A stretch of DNA of 64,000 nucleotides from Corynebacterium fournieri. GTDB lineage: Bacteria; Actinomycetota; Actinomycetes; Mycobacteriales; Mycobacteriaceae. The stretch is taken from NCBI RefSeq assembly GCF_030408775.1, contig NZ_CP047210.1, forward strand, positions 62,001 through 126,000, given 5' to 3'. A model generated the notes under the pieces. It was given only the letters and a program-made list of their open reading frames with translations. It ran no database searches and had not been told where the DNA came from. A program made the position numbers and the translations under genes. Of the stretch, positions 1-8,038 are shown piece by piece; the first letter of the stretch is position 1, and each line of letters starts with the position of its first letter.

Positions 1-648
1 CCGGCGCCGGTTGTCACCACCGTTGAGGGCCCGGCCGTCACGGAGACGCTGCCGCCGATCACGGTCACCGAGGTGCCGACGACGCTGACCACCTCCACGC
101 TGCAGGTGGACGAGGGCAAGGACGTCCTCGGCCGCTGCATCGCTAACGCGGTGCGCTCGCCGATCCTGTACATGGTGCCGCTGCTGCTGGCGGGCCAGGT
201 GCTCGGCGAGGTGGCTGCCCCGTACGTCAAGGCTGTCAACGACCAGTTCAACAAGATCTCCTCCGAGATCCAGGATGAGATCCGCCGCAAGACGCCGAAC
301 TTCGGTTACGGCCGCCGCGGTGAGGAAAACGAGCAGGTCGCCGAGCTGCGTGCGAAGGCTGAGGCCGCGAACCGCATGCTGCAGGAGCTGGCAATGCGTC
401 CGGACGTGCAGCAGTACGGCCAGTGGGCGGCAATCGCCGCCGGCGTGGTCGTGGCAGGCTCCGTGCTCTACGACTGGTGCTCCAACGAGCCGGGTGAAGC
501 CTTCACCGCGATCGGCTCGAACGGCTCCTCTTCGAAGGGTGATGTCGAGGTCGACGGCTCCTCGCTGCGCGGCCGCGACGACTCGGTGGAGACGATCGTT
601 GCCCCGGTGACTGACACCGACGGCAGCGCGGAAGGTTCCTCTGAGTAA
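1..648 (+). CDS. Surface protein, 3' part only (C-terminal two-helix Cys anchor module)
   Basis: The reading frame is open from base 1, so the gene starts upstream; 215 codons are visible. The first ~35 residues are a Thr/Val/Pro-rich stalk. Then comes a module beginning GRCIANAVRSP, a hydrophobic helix (about ILYMVPLLLAGQVLG), a polar loop of about 85 residues with coiled-coil character (heptad-like EEIQDE and AELRAKAEAANRML stretches), a second hydrophobic helix (AAIAAGVVVAGSVLY) and DWCSNEPGEAF, followed by a Ser/Asp/Glu-rich tail. The same module, with the same Cys positions, ends the SdrD_B protein at 55892-59734. There is no LPXTG motif. I infer a cell-surface protein held in the membrane by two helices. 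A strong hairpin terminator follows at 666-700. Confidence 0.75.
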   Translation, partial: PAPVVTTVEGPAVTETLPPITVTEVPTTLTTSTLQVDEGKDVLGRCIANAVRSPILYMVPLLLAGQVLGEVAAPYVKAVNDQFNKISSEIQDEIRRKTPNFGYGRRGEENEQVAELRAKAEAANRMLQELAMRPDVQQYGQWAAIAAGVVVAGSVLYDWCSNEPGEAFTAIGSNGSSSKGDVEVDGSSLRGRDDSVETIVAPVTDTDGSAEGSSE

Positions 649-665
649 CCGATCCAGCTAGGCAG

Positions 666-700
666 ACAACCCCGGCAGGCACACCGCCTGCCGGGGTTGT
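666..700 (+). terminator. Terminator after the partial surface gene
   Basis: A perfect 15-bp stem (666-680 with 686-700) and a 5-nt loop lie 18 nt after the stop codon. There is only a short T-rich stretch after it, so this is a GC-rich hairpin rather than a classical U-tract terminator. Confidence 0.8.
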
Positions 701-716
701 CGCTATGTTTGGGGGC

Positions 717-1268
717 ATGTTTACGGAACGTGAGATCGTCGTAAAGCAAACGAAGGCTATGGGGCGCGACGAGTTCGCGATTGAGGGCCCGACAGGCGAG
801 CTGCTGGGCACCGCGCGGCAGACGCTGCGGATGAGCGACTTGGTCAAGGCGTCGCGCGGGGTGGAGGTGTTCGACGCGAACGGCACACATGTGCTCAGCA
901 TCGAAGACCCGGTCAACTTCATCCGCGACCAGTACGTGGTGCACCTGGTCAACCCGCCGCTGCAGCTGGCCAAGCTGACCAAGCGGTTTGCCTGGATCGG
1001 GGCGAAATACGATGTGGAAATGGCCGGTCTTCCGGACGTGCAGATCGAGGGCCAGGCCTTCCAGCTGAACTACACGCTGAACAGCCAGGGTCGCGTGATC
1101 GCGCGCGTGGACGCCGAGTATTCCGGTATGGGGCGGATGCTCATGGGCAAGACCAGCTACCGGGTGCGCATTGAGCCCGGGCTTGACGAGCGCCAGTACG
1201 CGGCGGTTGTGGGCATCACGCTGGCGATTGACATGCGCCGCGCGAAGATGCGCAAGAACTCGAGTTAG
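717..1268 (+). CDS. LURP-one-related / scramblase-like family protein
   Basis: A 183-aa cytosolic protein without signal peptide or membrane helix. It looks like the LURP-one-related (tubby C-terminal-like beta-barrel) family: a beta-rich protein with the pattern 'EREIVVKQ..', 'VFDANGTHVLSIEDP', 'ARVDAEYSGMGRM..KTSYRVRIEPG'. These are often annotated as phospholipid-scramblase related but their bacterial role is unknown. The start at 717 is preferred over the ATG at 705 because a -10 box TATGTT at 704-709 ends exactly 7 nt before it, the usual leaderless arrangement in this window. It stands alone between two surface-protein loci. Confidence 0.6.
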   Translation: MFTEREIVVKQTKAMGRDEFAIEGPTGELLGTARQTLRMSDLVKASRGVEVFDANGTHVLSIEDPVNFIRDQYVVHLVNPPLQLAKLTKRFAWIGAKYDVEMAGLPDVQIEGQAFQLNYTLNSQGRVIARVDAEYSGMGRMLMGKTSYRVRIEPGLDERQYAAVVGITLAIDMRRAKMRKNSS

Positions 1269-1768
1269 CGGGCTTTCGCCTTGCGACGCCCCGTGCCACC
1301 GCAACGGGGGTAAAAAACGGGGGTAGTGGGGTTTTCCGGATTGCTGAACAATCCGCCGATCTTTGAACAATCCAGGGGTTTTGCGTCGTTTCTGGGGGGG
1401 GGGATTCGCCCAAACTCAGGCCGTATGAAATGTATGGGCAACCCAAATGTGCAGGTAGGGGTGGATCTGGGCCCGACCATGCTAGAAAACACCTTAAGGT
1501 GCATAAAATGCAGTTCTGATGGATTGTTCAACCATCCGCGCGCGACAACGATTTGATCGTTGAACAATGCGGGAGAAACCGCGGAACAAGCGTCCGGATT
1601 GCTGAACAATCCGCAGGCCAAGACGGGTAGAAACGTTGAACAATCCGGATGGAATGTTCAACGATTTCAGGGTCTTTTCAGGCTCCGATTGAACGTTTTA
1701 CCAGCGCATATTCGGTGCATAAACTCATGGATGTAACAAAGAGAAATCAGCACCAAGGAGTCACCGAG
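1269..1768. other. 500-bp non-coding region with palindromes and a G10 tract
   Basis: No convincing gene. The region has a run of ten G (1394-1403), at least six copies of a TTGAACAATCC-like motif (listed separately), a direct repeat ggtgcataaa at 1499-1508 and 1714-1723, and a possible promoter for the following protease (TTTTAC at 1697-1702, 17 bp, TAAACT at 1720-1725). Short open frames on both strands translate the repeats themselves and look spurious. Confidence 0.6.
1337..1695. repeat. Array of palindromic TTGAACAATCC-type motifs
   Basis: Copies: 1337-1355 and 1595-1613 are identical 19-mers (7-bp arms CGGATTG/CAATCCG, loop CTGAA); 1362-1373; 1521-1537 (ggattg/ccatcc arms); 1558-1570, next to AACGAT-TTG-ATCGTT at 1547-1561; 1634-1663, a 30-bp palindrome with 13-bp arms and one mismatch; and a partial copy at 1686-1695. 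The dyads share the core TTGTTCAAC/GTTGAACAA. They lie upstream of the protease gene and could be regulator sites, a structured RNA or the remains of a mobile repeat. Confidence 0.7.
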
Positions 1769-3013
1769 ATGCGAGCAGCATTCCGAAACACCATCGCCGC
1801 AGCAGTTGCCGCCGCCATCGCGGTTTCCGGCGCGAGCGTCGCACACGCCGACGAGATTGAGCTGGCGCCACTGCGCACCAACACCGCAACCCTCGTCGAC
1901 TCCGATGGTGACGGCCTGCCCAACATCTGGGAGGAAGAAGGCGTCGTGTTGGCCGACGGCACCGAAATACCTCTGCCGGACTGGGGCGCAGACCCCAACC
2001 GCCCGGATCTGTTCCTCCAGCTGAACTGGATGGCCTCCGAATACGACACCCTCGGCTGCGATACTTCTGCCGTCCGCGAGTGCTCAGAAGCCAACCGCAC
2101 CTCCTACGCCCCGTCGAAGCAGGGCCTGGATGATTTAGTGGACCTGTTTGAAAACCACGGCATTAGCCTGCACATCGACGCCGGTGAGCACTACACCAAC
2201 ATCGCCAACTACAGCGATGCCCACGGCGGTGAGACCATCGATTACCGTGGCATCTACTTCGATGCGAGCCGCCAGGAGGCATTCCAGCTCATCGACACCA
2301 TCGATCAGCTCGGCGAGCGCGCCAACATCTTCCGCCCCGGCGTTTTGGGCGACCGCATGCGTGCCGGCTCCAACGCCACGGGCCTGTCGCTGGTGGGGGA
2401 TAACACCTTCTACGTTGCCAACCCCGGCGGCCGTGCCAACGAGGAGCAGGTGCGCAACACCATCCTGCACGAGTTCGGCCACACACTGGGCCTGCGCCAC
2501 TGGGGCGCCGCCAAGTACGTCGAGGACATCGCCGAAGGCTCCCCCATGCAGGACGGCTACCACTCGGTGATGAACTACAACCACCAGTTCGACTACTTCA
2601 ACTACTCCGAGCAGCCCTACTTCGCTGACACCCCGCACGGCAAGGTGTTCATCCCCGCCGACTGGGACAGCCTGGAAATCGCCAGCCCGCGTATCGGCGC
2701 CTACGCCGAATCCATCGGCGCCCGCGCCGAGATCATCGAGCAGCCCGAGGAAATCGTCGAGATCGAGCAACCCGCACCGGTCGAGGTCGCCGAAGTGCAC
2801 GAGATGGTCGAGCTCGTCCCGGCCGAGGAAATCGAGGTCGCAGAGGCAGAGGCACAGCCCGGTGCGGTCCCCGCAGAGCCAGTCAAGGCAGAAGTCAAGG
2901 CCGAGCCCAAGGTCGAGGTCCAGAATCAGGTCAACATCGCAGCCATCATCGGCGGCATCGTCGCAGCCCTGGCAGCCCTCGGCATCGGCGGAGCATTCCT
3001 CGCAATGCGCTAA
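1769..3013 (+). CDS. Secreted, membrane-anchored zinc metalloprotease
   Basis: 414 aa. The ATG at 1769 is chosen because AAGGAG lies 8 nt upstream and a clean signal peptide follows (MRAAFRNTI..., cleavage likely after VAHA). The mature part has a Ca-binding-like DSDGDGLPNIWEEE motif, as in many secreted surface proteins, then the metzincin-type zinc site HEFGHTLGLRH at about residue 236 and a following S-V-M-N-Y turn that may be the Met-turn. After the catalytic domain comes a long Glu/Val/Pro/Ala-rich stalk and one C-terminal hydrophobic helix (IAAIIGGIVAALAALGIGGAFLA) ending in MR. It should act outside the cell, tethered to the membrane. Substrate unknown. A terminator follows. Confidence 0.8.
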   Translation: MRAAFRNTIAAAVAAAIAVSGASVAHADEIELAPLRTNTATLVDSDGDGLPNIWEEEGVVLADGTEIPLPDWGADPNRPDLFLQLNWMASEYDTLGCDTSAVRECSEANRTSYAPSKQGLDDLVDLFENHGISLHIDAGEHYTNIANYSDAHGGETIDYRGIYFDASRQEAFQLIDTIDQLGERANIFRPGVLGDRMRAGSNATGLSLVGDNTFYVANPGGRANEEQVRNTILHEFGHTLGLRHWGAAKYVEDIAEGSPMQDGYHSVMNYNHQFDYFNYSEQPYFADTPHGKVFIPADWDSLEIASPRIGAYAESIGARAEIIEQPEEIVEIEQPAPVEVAEVHEMVELVPAEEIEVAEAEAQPGAVPAEPVKAEVKAEPKVEVQNQVNIAAIIGGIVAALAALGIGGAFLAMR

Positions 3014-3030
3014 GGGCAAGAACCACACAC

Positions 3031-3063
3031 AGTGCGTCCCGCAACCGGAGCGCACTCTTTTTT
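3031..3063 (+). terminator. Rho-independent terminator after the metalloprotease
   Basis: Imperfect stem agtgcg...cgcact extended by further pairs, followed by a run of seven T interrupted by nothing but one C before it. It lies 18 nt after the stop codon. Confidence 0.75.
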
Positions 3064-3083
3064 ATGTGCGATACCATCTGCTC

Positions 3084-4454
3084 GTGACTAAGGCGCAGCG
3101 CTGGGGATTTTTCGCGGTGGTTTCGCTCGGGCTGCTCATGATCGGCCTGGACAACTCCATCCTCTACACAGCGCTGCCGGCGCTGGAGGGAGCGCTCGGT
3201 GCGAGCCCGGAGCAGGGCCTGTGGATCATCAACGCTTACCCGCTGGTGCTCTCCGGCCTGCTGCTGGGCACGGGTGCGCTGGGCGACAGGGTGGGCCACC
3301 GCCTGATGTTTCTGGTGGGACTGGCCATTTTCGGCCTGGCCTCCCTGGGCGCGGCGTTCGCGCCGGGGCCTATGGAGCTGATCGTCGCCCGCGGCATGCT
3401 CGGCATGGGCGCGGCGGTGATGATGCCGGCCACCCTCGCGCTGATCCGCCTGACGTTTCCGGACGAGCGGGAGCGCAACACCGCCATCGGCATCTGGGGT
3501 TCGGTGGCAGTGGCCGGCGGCGCGCTCGGCCCAGTGGTCGGCGGCGTGCTGATCCAGCACTTCTGGGTCGGCTCCGTCTTCCTCATCAACGTGCCCATCG
3601 TGGTTGTCGCGCTCGTGCTCACCGTCGCGCTTGCGCCGGAGAACCTGCCCAACCTGGACAAGCAGTGGGACGTGGTCTCCTCCTTTTACGCGCTGCTCGC
3701 GCTGTCGGGGGTAACTATGGCCATCAAGCAGGCGGCGCACATGCAGAGCCGGGCGCTGCTTCTCGGGGCGTTGGTTGCCGCCGTGCTGGGCGGTGTGTTG
3801 TTCGTGCGCCGCCAGCACCGCCTGGCAGACCCGCTGCTCACCTTCGACATCTTCCGTTCCCGCATGTTCACCGGCGGGGTGCTCGCGGCGGTGGGCGGCA
3901 TGTTCGTCCTTGCGGGCGCGGAGCTGATGACCACGCAGAAGCTGCAGCTTGTCGACGAGCTCACGCCCCTTGCCGCCGGAGCCACAGTCGCCGTGATGGC
4001 CTTTGCGGCCATCCCCGCGTCCACGCTCGGCGGCGCCAACCTGCACACGGTGGGCTTCCTGCCCCTGATCGCGGGCGGTTTCGTCGGTGCCGCGGCGGGA
4101 GCTCTCGTGGTGGCGGCCGGAGGGTCGTCGATAAGCGTGATGCTCGGGCTGGTGCTGCTGGGGCTGTCGGCGGGGTCGGTGATGAGCGTGTCCTCGATCG
4201 CGATCATCGGCGCCGCACCGATGCACCGCTCGGGGATGGCCGCGGGCGTGGAGGAGGTCTCCTACGAGCTGGGCACGCTGGTCACCGTGGCGCTGACCGG
4301 CTCGCTGCTGCAGGCGGGATTGGACCGCGGGGCCGACTACACGGACGCGTACACTGGGGTGATGGCCATGTTGGCGGGGGCTGCGGTGCTGTTTAGCGCG
4401 GCAACGTGGTGGTGCTTCAGGGACAATCCGAAGTCTGGAGGAACCCATGCCTGA
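3084..4454 (+). CDS. MFS drug-efflux type transporter (DHA2 family, 14 helices)
   Basis: 456 aa of almost continuous hydrophobic helices, the length of the DHA2 (QacA/EmrB/SmvA-type) proton antiporters. Family marks include LDNSILYTALPALEGALGAS in helix 1, the motif-A-like loop GALGDRVGHR after helix 2, RGMLGMGAAVMMPATLALI in helix 4, and WGSVAVAGGALGPVVGG (motif C, antiporter signature). The substrate cannot be told. The GTG at 3084 has no Shine-Dalgarno sequence; a TACCAT box 6 nt upstream supports a leaderless start. The stop overlaps the next start by 8 bp, so the two are probably co-transcribed. Confidence 0.85.
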   Translation: MTKAQRWGFFAVVSLGLLMIGLDNSILYTALPALEGALGASPEQGLWIINAYPLVLSGLLLGTGALGDRVGHRLMFLVGLAIFGLASLGAAFAPGPMELIVARGMLGMGAAVMMPATLALIRLTFPDERERNTAIGIWGSVAVAGGALGPVVGGVLIQHFWVGSVFLINVPIVVVALVLTVALAPENLPNLDKQWDVVSSFYALLALSGVTMAIKQAAHMQSRALLLGALVAAVLGGVLFVRRQHRLADPLLTFDIFRSRMFTGGVLAAVGGMFVLAGAELMTTQKLQLVDELTPLAAGATVAVMAFAAIPASTLGGANLHTVGFLPLIAGGFVGAAAGALVVAAGGSSISVMLGLVLLGLSAGSVMSVSSIAIIGAAPMHRSGMAAGVEEVSYELGTLVTVALTGSLLQAGLDRGADYTDAYTGVMAMLAGAAVLFSAATWWCFRDNPKSGGTHA

Positions 4455-5640
4455 CATGAACCCCCGCGCGTGGCACCGCAAGGCCTCGCGCCCGGTGAGT
4501 ATTTGGATGGCGGTCTTTCTCGCCGTCGGGCTTGCCCACCCGTTTCTTCCGGACGGGCCGTGGCTGCTGGTGCACATTTTCACGCTGGGCATTTTGACCA
4601 ATTCCATCGTGTTGTGGTCCCAAAACCTTACCGAGCGCTTCCTGGGGCGGAAGCTGGACAGCACGGCCCGGCCCGCCCAGCTCACCCGCACCTATCTGCT
4701 CAACGCCGGCGCTGTCGCGGTGCTGGTGGGCCAACCCGCCCGGTGGTACTGGCTGACCTGGACGGGGGCGCTGGTGATTGCGGTAGCGCTGGCCTGGCAC
4801 GCGGTGGTGCTGGCGGGGCAAGTCAACGCTGCGCCGCGCAAACACGCCGGCGTGGCCGGCCTTGTCGCGTCAGCGTGCTGCCTGCCGGTGGGCGCGCTGT
4901 TCGGCGCCGCCCTGGCCGCGGGGCTGCCGGGGCAGTGGCACGGCGCGGTGCGGCAGGCCCACATGTTCACCAACGTCGCGGGCTTTGTTGGCTTGGCGGC
5001 GATGGGGGCGCTGAGCGTGCTGTTCCCGGCCATGTGGCGCACCCGGGGCCAGGACCGCATCGGGGTGGCACTCGCACTCGCCTCCGCCGGCGTGGTTGTC
5101 GCGGTGGCGGGCTCGCTGATGCGCGCACCTGCGGTCACTGGGGTGGGCACCGTAGTCATCCTGGCGGGCTGGGTGTGGCTCTACCAGGGGTTCGTGACAA
5201 GTGCGCTGACGGTGCTGCGGGATCCGCGCGGGCGCGTGACCTACCCGGCGCTGTCCGCGCTGTGCGCGGTGACGTGGCTCATCGGCGGGTTGGCCTGGTA
5301 TGCGGTGCGGGTCTTCGCTGGGACGTCGGATGTGCCCACGCTGCCGCTGCTACTCGGGTTCGCGGCGCAGCTGCTCATCGGCACCATGAGCTACCTCATG
5401 CCGGTGACCATGGGCGGCGGACCGGCCGCGGTGAAGGCGGGGCTGAGCCAGCTCAACCGCGCCCCGTACCTGCGCGTCGGCCTGTTCAACGCCGCACTCT
5501 TGGCGTGGCTGGCGGTGGGCAACTCCTATGCGCGCATCGCGTTTTCCTTCGTCGCGTTCGGTGTGTTGGTGGCGTTTATCCCGCTGCTGGCGCGGGCGGT
5601 GAAGGCGCAGGTTGCGGTGATTAAGTCACGTCGACCCTAA
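4447..5640 (+). CDS. Polytopic membrane protein like the N-terminal half of actinobacterial copper nitrite reductase fusions
   Basis: 397 aa with about ten to twelve hydrophobic helices. The opening WHRKASRPVSIWMAV..., WLLVHIFTLGILTNSIVLWSQNLTE and the late SYLMPVTMGGGP resemble the membrane half of AniA/multicopper-oxidase fusions of corynebacteria, a domain related to NnrS-type haem-copper proteins. Here it is alone, without the copper oxidase half. GGAGG lies about 5 nt before the ATG, which overlaps the upstream transporter gene. It faces a cupredoxin gene tail to tail (20-bp overlap) and is near hmp, so a role in nitrogen-oxide or copper handling is inferred. Family assignment is from memory of the pattern only. 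Confidence 0.55.
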   Translation: MPDMNPRAWHRKASRPVSIWMAVFLAVGLAHPFLPDGPWLLVHIFTLGILTNSIVLWSQNLTERFLGRKLDSTARPAQLTRTYLLNAGAVAVLVGQPARWYWLTWTGALVIAVALAWHAVVLAGQVNAAPRKHAGVAGLVASACCLPVGALFGAALAAGLPGQWHGAVRQAHMFTNVAGFVGLAAMGALSVLFPAMWRTRGQDRIGVALALASAGVVVAVAGSLMRAPAVTGVGTVVILAGWVWLYQGFVTSALTVLRDPRGRVTYPALSALCAVTWLIGGLAWYAVRVFAGTSDVPTLPLLLGFAAQLLIGTMSYLMPVTMGGGPAAVKAGLSQLNRAPYLRVGLFNAALLAWLAVGNSYARIAFSFVAFGVLVAFIPLLARAVKAQVAVIKSRRP

Positions 5641-6004
5641 AGGTCATGCCCATCGTCTTGTGCCCGGCGATGGTGCACCAGCCCAAGGTGTCCACGTTGA
5701 ACTCGCCGAAGTAGGTCGTCGAGGTCTCGCCGGGGGTAAGGCGGCCGGAGTTGGCGTCCCCAATTTTGAGGTCGTGCTCCTTCTCGCCGTCGTTGACCAG
5801 GTTGACCACGAGTTTGGTGCCGCGGGGGACTTCGATGCGGTCGGGGATGTAGTGCATCCGCTCGATGCGCACCTCGGCGGTGACCACGTCGTCGCCGGTG
5901 GGGATGTCGCCTTCCTTCGGCAGCACGAGCGCCGAGGTGGACGCCGCGCTAGCGAGGATGGCTGCGGTGATCGCCCACGCGGCAGGCTGTGTCCGGCGTG
6001 TCAT
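5621..6004 (-). CDS. Secreted cupredoxin (type-1 copper protein)
   Basis: 127 aa. The N-terminus is a signal or anchor sequence (MTRRTQPAAWAITAAILAS...). The rest is a cupredoxin fold with visible copper ligands: His in EKEHDLKIG, then Cys, His and Met in GWCTIAGHKTMGM (C-x4-H-x4-M). Such small proteins pass electrons to or from copper nitrite/nitric oxide enzymes. ATG at 6004 is chosen because AGGAG sits 7 nt upstream; longer versions lack a signal peptide. A TATAGT box at complement 6026-6031 fits a promoter. It is divergent from the regulator at 6097 and overlaps the convergent membrane gene. Confidence 0.8.
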   Translation of the reverse strand: MTRRTQPAAWAITAAILASAASTSALVLPKEGDIPTGDDVVTAEVRIERMHYIPDRIEVPRGTKLVVNLVNDGEKEHDLKIGDANSGRLTPGETSTTYFGEFNVDTLGWCTIAGHKTMGMTFRVDVT

Positions 6005-6033
6005 GTGTCCGCTCCTAACGATGCGACTATAAG

Positions 6034-6062
6034 TTGTAGGACAATTCAGGGAGGCGTATAAT
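6034..6062 (+). promoter_or_regulatory. Promoter of the Cys-rich regulator, with a dyad on the -35
   Basis: TTGTAG (6034-6039), 17 bp, TATAAT (6057-6062). The -35 overlaps the dyad TTGT-agg-ACAA (6034-6044), a candidate autoregulatory operator in the divergent cupredoxin/regulator space. Confidence 0.65.
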
Positions 6063-6096
6063 AGATCTGACCTTAAGATAACCCAGGAGAATGCGC

Positions 6097-6780
6097 ATGG
6101 AACGGACGCATGCACCCCGCCCGGCCGGCGACCTGCTCAACGCAGTCGGCCGTTTGAGCCTCAAGCAGCTCGAGGTGTTTCAGGTCATCCAGGACACCCC
6201 GGACGGCATGCAGGTTGCCCAGATCGCTAGCGCGCTGGGCATGCACCCCAACACCGTGCGGGGCCACCTGGACGAGCTGATGGCCGCCGGGGTGGTCAAC
6301 CGCCACGTCGCGCCCGCGCCGGGCCGCGGCCGCCCCTCCCACGTCTACACCGCCCGCGTGGCGCACACGAACATGGCGTCAAAGGCCATCATCGCCCTGG
6401 TGGAAGTGCTGGCCAGCACTGTGGCCAGCGGGGACACGGACACTGCCAAGGACCTCGGACGCCAGTGGGCGGGCCGGGTGAACCAGCGCCGCCACGGCAA
6501 CCTGCGCGTCGACCTGGACACTGCAACCCGGCACACCGCCCAAACGCTGCGCGAGATGGGCTTCGACCCCGTGCTGCGTCCTGAGTGCTCAAATGCGCGC
6601 GTGCGCGAGTTGGGGCTGCACGCCTGCCCCTTCGTCGCGGAGCGGGGAACCCGTCCCGCGACGGTCGTGTGCGCCCTGCACGAGGGCTTTTTGGACCAGG
6701 GCGCCGGCGACGTGAAGGTGGAGCTGTTGCCGCACGACCGCCCCGGCGAGTGCGGCGCGCGGCTGAGCAAGATGGGCTAG
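6097..6780 (+). CDS. ArsR/SufR-like transcriptional regulator with C-terminal Cys cluster
   Basis: 227 aa. Residues about 25-90 form a winged helix-turn-helix (QVAQIASALGMHPNTVRGHLDELMAAGVV). The C-terminal part carries four spaced cysteines (RPEC, HACPF, VVCALH, GECGAR), the pattern of SufR-like regulators that hold an iron-sulphur cluster. Next to hmp and a cupredoxin gene, a nitric-oxide or redox sensor is the natural inference; it may play the part ArnR plays in C. glutamicum, but it is not shown to be that protein. The start at 6097 rather than 6091 is set by AGGAG 7 nt upstream. Its stop overlaps the hmp stop by 4 bp. Confidence 0.75.
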   Translation: MERTHAPRPAGDLLNAVGRLSLKQLEVFQVIQDTPDGMQVAQIASALGMHPNTVRGHLDELMAAGVVNRHVAPAPGRGRPSHVYTARVAHTNMASKAIIALVEVLASTVASGDTDTAKDLGRQWAGRVNQRRHGNLRVDLDTATRHTAQTLREMGFDPVLRPECSNARVRELGLHACPFVAERGTRPATVVCALHEGFLDQGAGDVKVELLPHDRPGECGARLSKMG

Positions 6781-7949
6781 GACACCAGCCAGTCGTTCGG
6801 GCTGAACAGCTCGTAGAACACGTTGGCCGGGGCCTTGTCCGCCGGAAGCGCCGCCAGCTCGTCGCGAAGCGACTGCAAAAAGCCCGTGCCGCCGCACAGG
6901 TACACGTCCGCGCCTGCGAGGTCGAGCTCGCGGACGTCGATGCGCTCGTCGCTGTCGCGGAAGAAGGTCTGGAGCGACCCGTCGCCCAGCGCATCCATCA
7001 GCTTGCGGGTTTGCTGCGCCTGCGCCCAGGTCTCCGCCGAGCGGTCCGCGTGCAGGTAGGTGACGCGGCGGCTGTCGCTGTGCTTGGCCAGGTAGCTGAG
7101 AATGCCGGTCAGCGGCGTGGAGCCGATGCCGGAGGAGATGAGCACGATCGGGCGCTCGCCCGGGCGCAGCACGAGATCGCCGGCGGCGAGGGTGACGTCG
7201 ACAGTGTCGCCGGTGGACACGCGCTCGGTCAGGAAGGTGGATACCTCGCCGTCGCGCTCCACCGCGATGCGGTAGTGCGCGGCGTCGCCTTCGATGATGG
7301 AGTACTGGCGCAGCTGGCGGGCGCCGTCGTCGAGTTTGACGCCGATGGAGGTGTACTGGCCCGGCTTCGGCTCCGTGAAGTCGCCTTCGACCGTAAACGC
7401 CGTCACCGTGTCGGACAGCGCCGTTTTTTCAACGACCTTGCCCTTGCGGAACACGTCGCCGTCTGCCACGCCGTCGGAGGCGTAGAGATCCTTTTCGGCC
7501 TTGATCAGCACGTCCGCCATGAGCCAGTACACCGCGCTCCACGCCTCGGCCACCTCGGGGGTGACGGCGTCTCCGAGCACTTCAGCGATCGCGGCCATCA
7601 GGTTTTCGTACACGATCTGGTACTGGTCCTCGGTCACTCCGAGGGAGACGTGCTTGTGGGCGATCCTGTTCAGCATCACCACCGGGTCCGGCGCGGACTC
7701 GTCCACCAGGTGCGAAGCGAACTTCACCACCGACGCCGCGAGCGCCTTCTGCTGCGCCTGCTGCTTCTGGTTGCCGCGGTTGAACAGGTCGGAGATGAGC
7801 TCGGGGTGCGCCGCGAACATCTTCGAGTAGAACGTGTTCGCGATGGTGTGGATGTTCTCGCCCACCGGTCCGAGCGTGGCCTTAACCGTTTCAGCGTGCT
7901 CGGGGGAGAGGTGGGTGTTCTTCGAATCGGGGAGTGTGTCGTTGTACAT
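6777..7949 (-). CDS. hmp: Flavohaemoglobin, nitric oxide dioxygenase
   Basis: 390 aa, close to the usual ~395. The N-terminal globin domain (about 1-145) has the proximal haem His in RIAHKHVSLGV and conserved Tyr/Glu context. The FAD/ferredoxin-reductase domain has RQYSII (FAD binding) and the NAD domain has ISSGIGSTPLTGIL and LCGGTGFL, ending FYELFSPNDW. It oxidises NO to nitrate with O2 and NAD(P)H in the cytoplasm. AAGGAGG precedes the ATG. A TATAAT box lies at complement 7988-7993. It is transcribed towards the Cys-rich regulator, with 4-bp convergent overlap. Confidence 0.95.
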   Translation of the reverse strand: MYNDTLPDSKNTHLSPEHAETVKATLGPVGENIHTIANTFYSKMFAAHPELISDLFNRGNQKQQAQQKALAASVVKFASHLVDESAPDPVVMLNRIAHKHVSLGVTEDQYQIVYENLMAAIAEVLGDAVTPEVAEAWSAVYWLMADVLIKAEKDLYASDGVADGDVFRKGKVVEKTALSDTVTAFTVEGDFTEPKPGQYTSIGVKLDDGARQLRQYSIIEGDAAHYRIAVERDGEVSTFLTERVSTGDTVDVTLAAGDLVLRPGERPIVLISSGIGSTPLTGILSYLAKHSDSRRVTYLHADRSAETWAQAQQTRKLMDALGDGSLQTFFRDSDERIDVRELDLAGADVYLCGGTGFLQSLRDELAALPADKAPANVFYELFSPNDWLVS

Positions 7950-7987
7950 GAGCTGGCCTCCTTGAAGTAGCGGAACGACTAAACACG

Positions 7988-7993
7988 ATTATA
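7988..7993 (-). promoter_or_regulatory. -10 box (TATAAT) of hmp
   Basis: A perfect TATAAT on the minus strand about 38 bp before the hmp start. No good -35 is visible, which suits an activated or repressed stress promoter. The adjacent sequence has two TTGT elements (7998 and 8009), in the space shared with the glutaminase promoter. Confidence 0.6.
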
Positions 7994-8038
7994 TCCGTTG
8001 TAAAAGGGTTGTTCCGGCTGCAGCTCTACACTGGCTCC

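Noticed and set aside
1265-1621. 118- and 76-codon frames in the palindrome region
   Set aside because: They translate the palindromic DNA repeats (LFSNP, LLNNP) and have no RBS or known domain.
6585-7970. 461-codon plus-strand frame over hmp
   Set aside because: Antisense shadow of the flavohaemoglobin gene.
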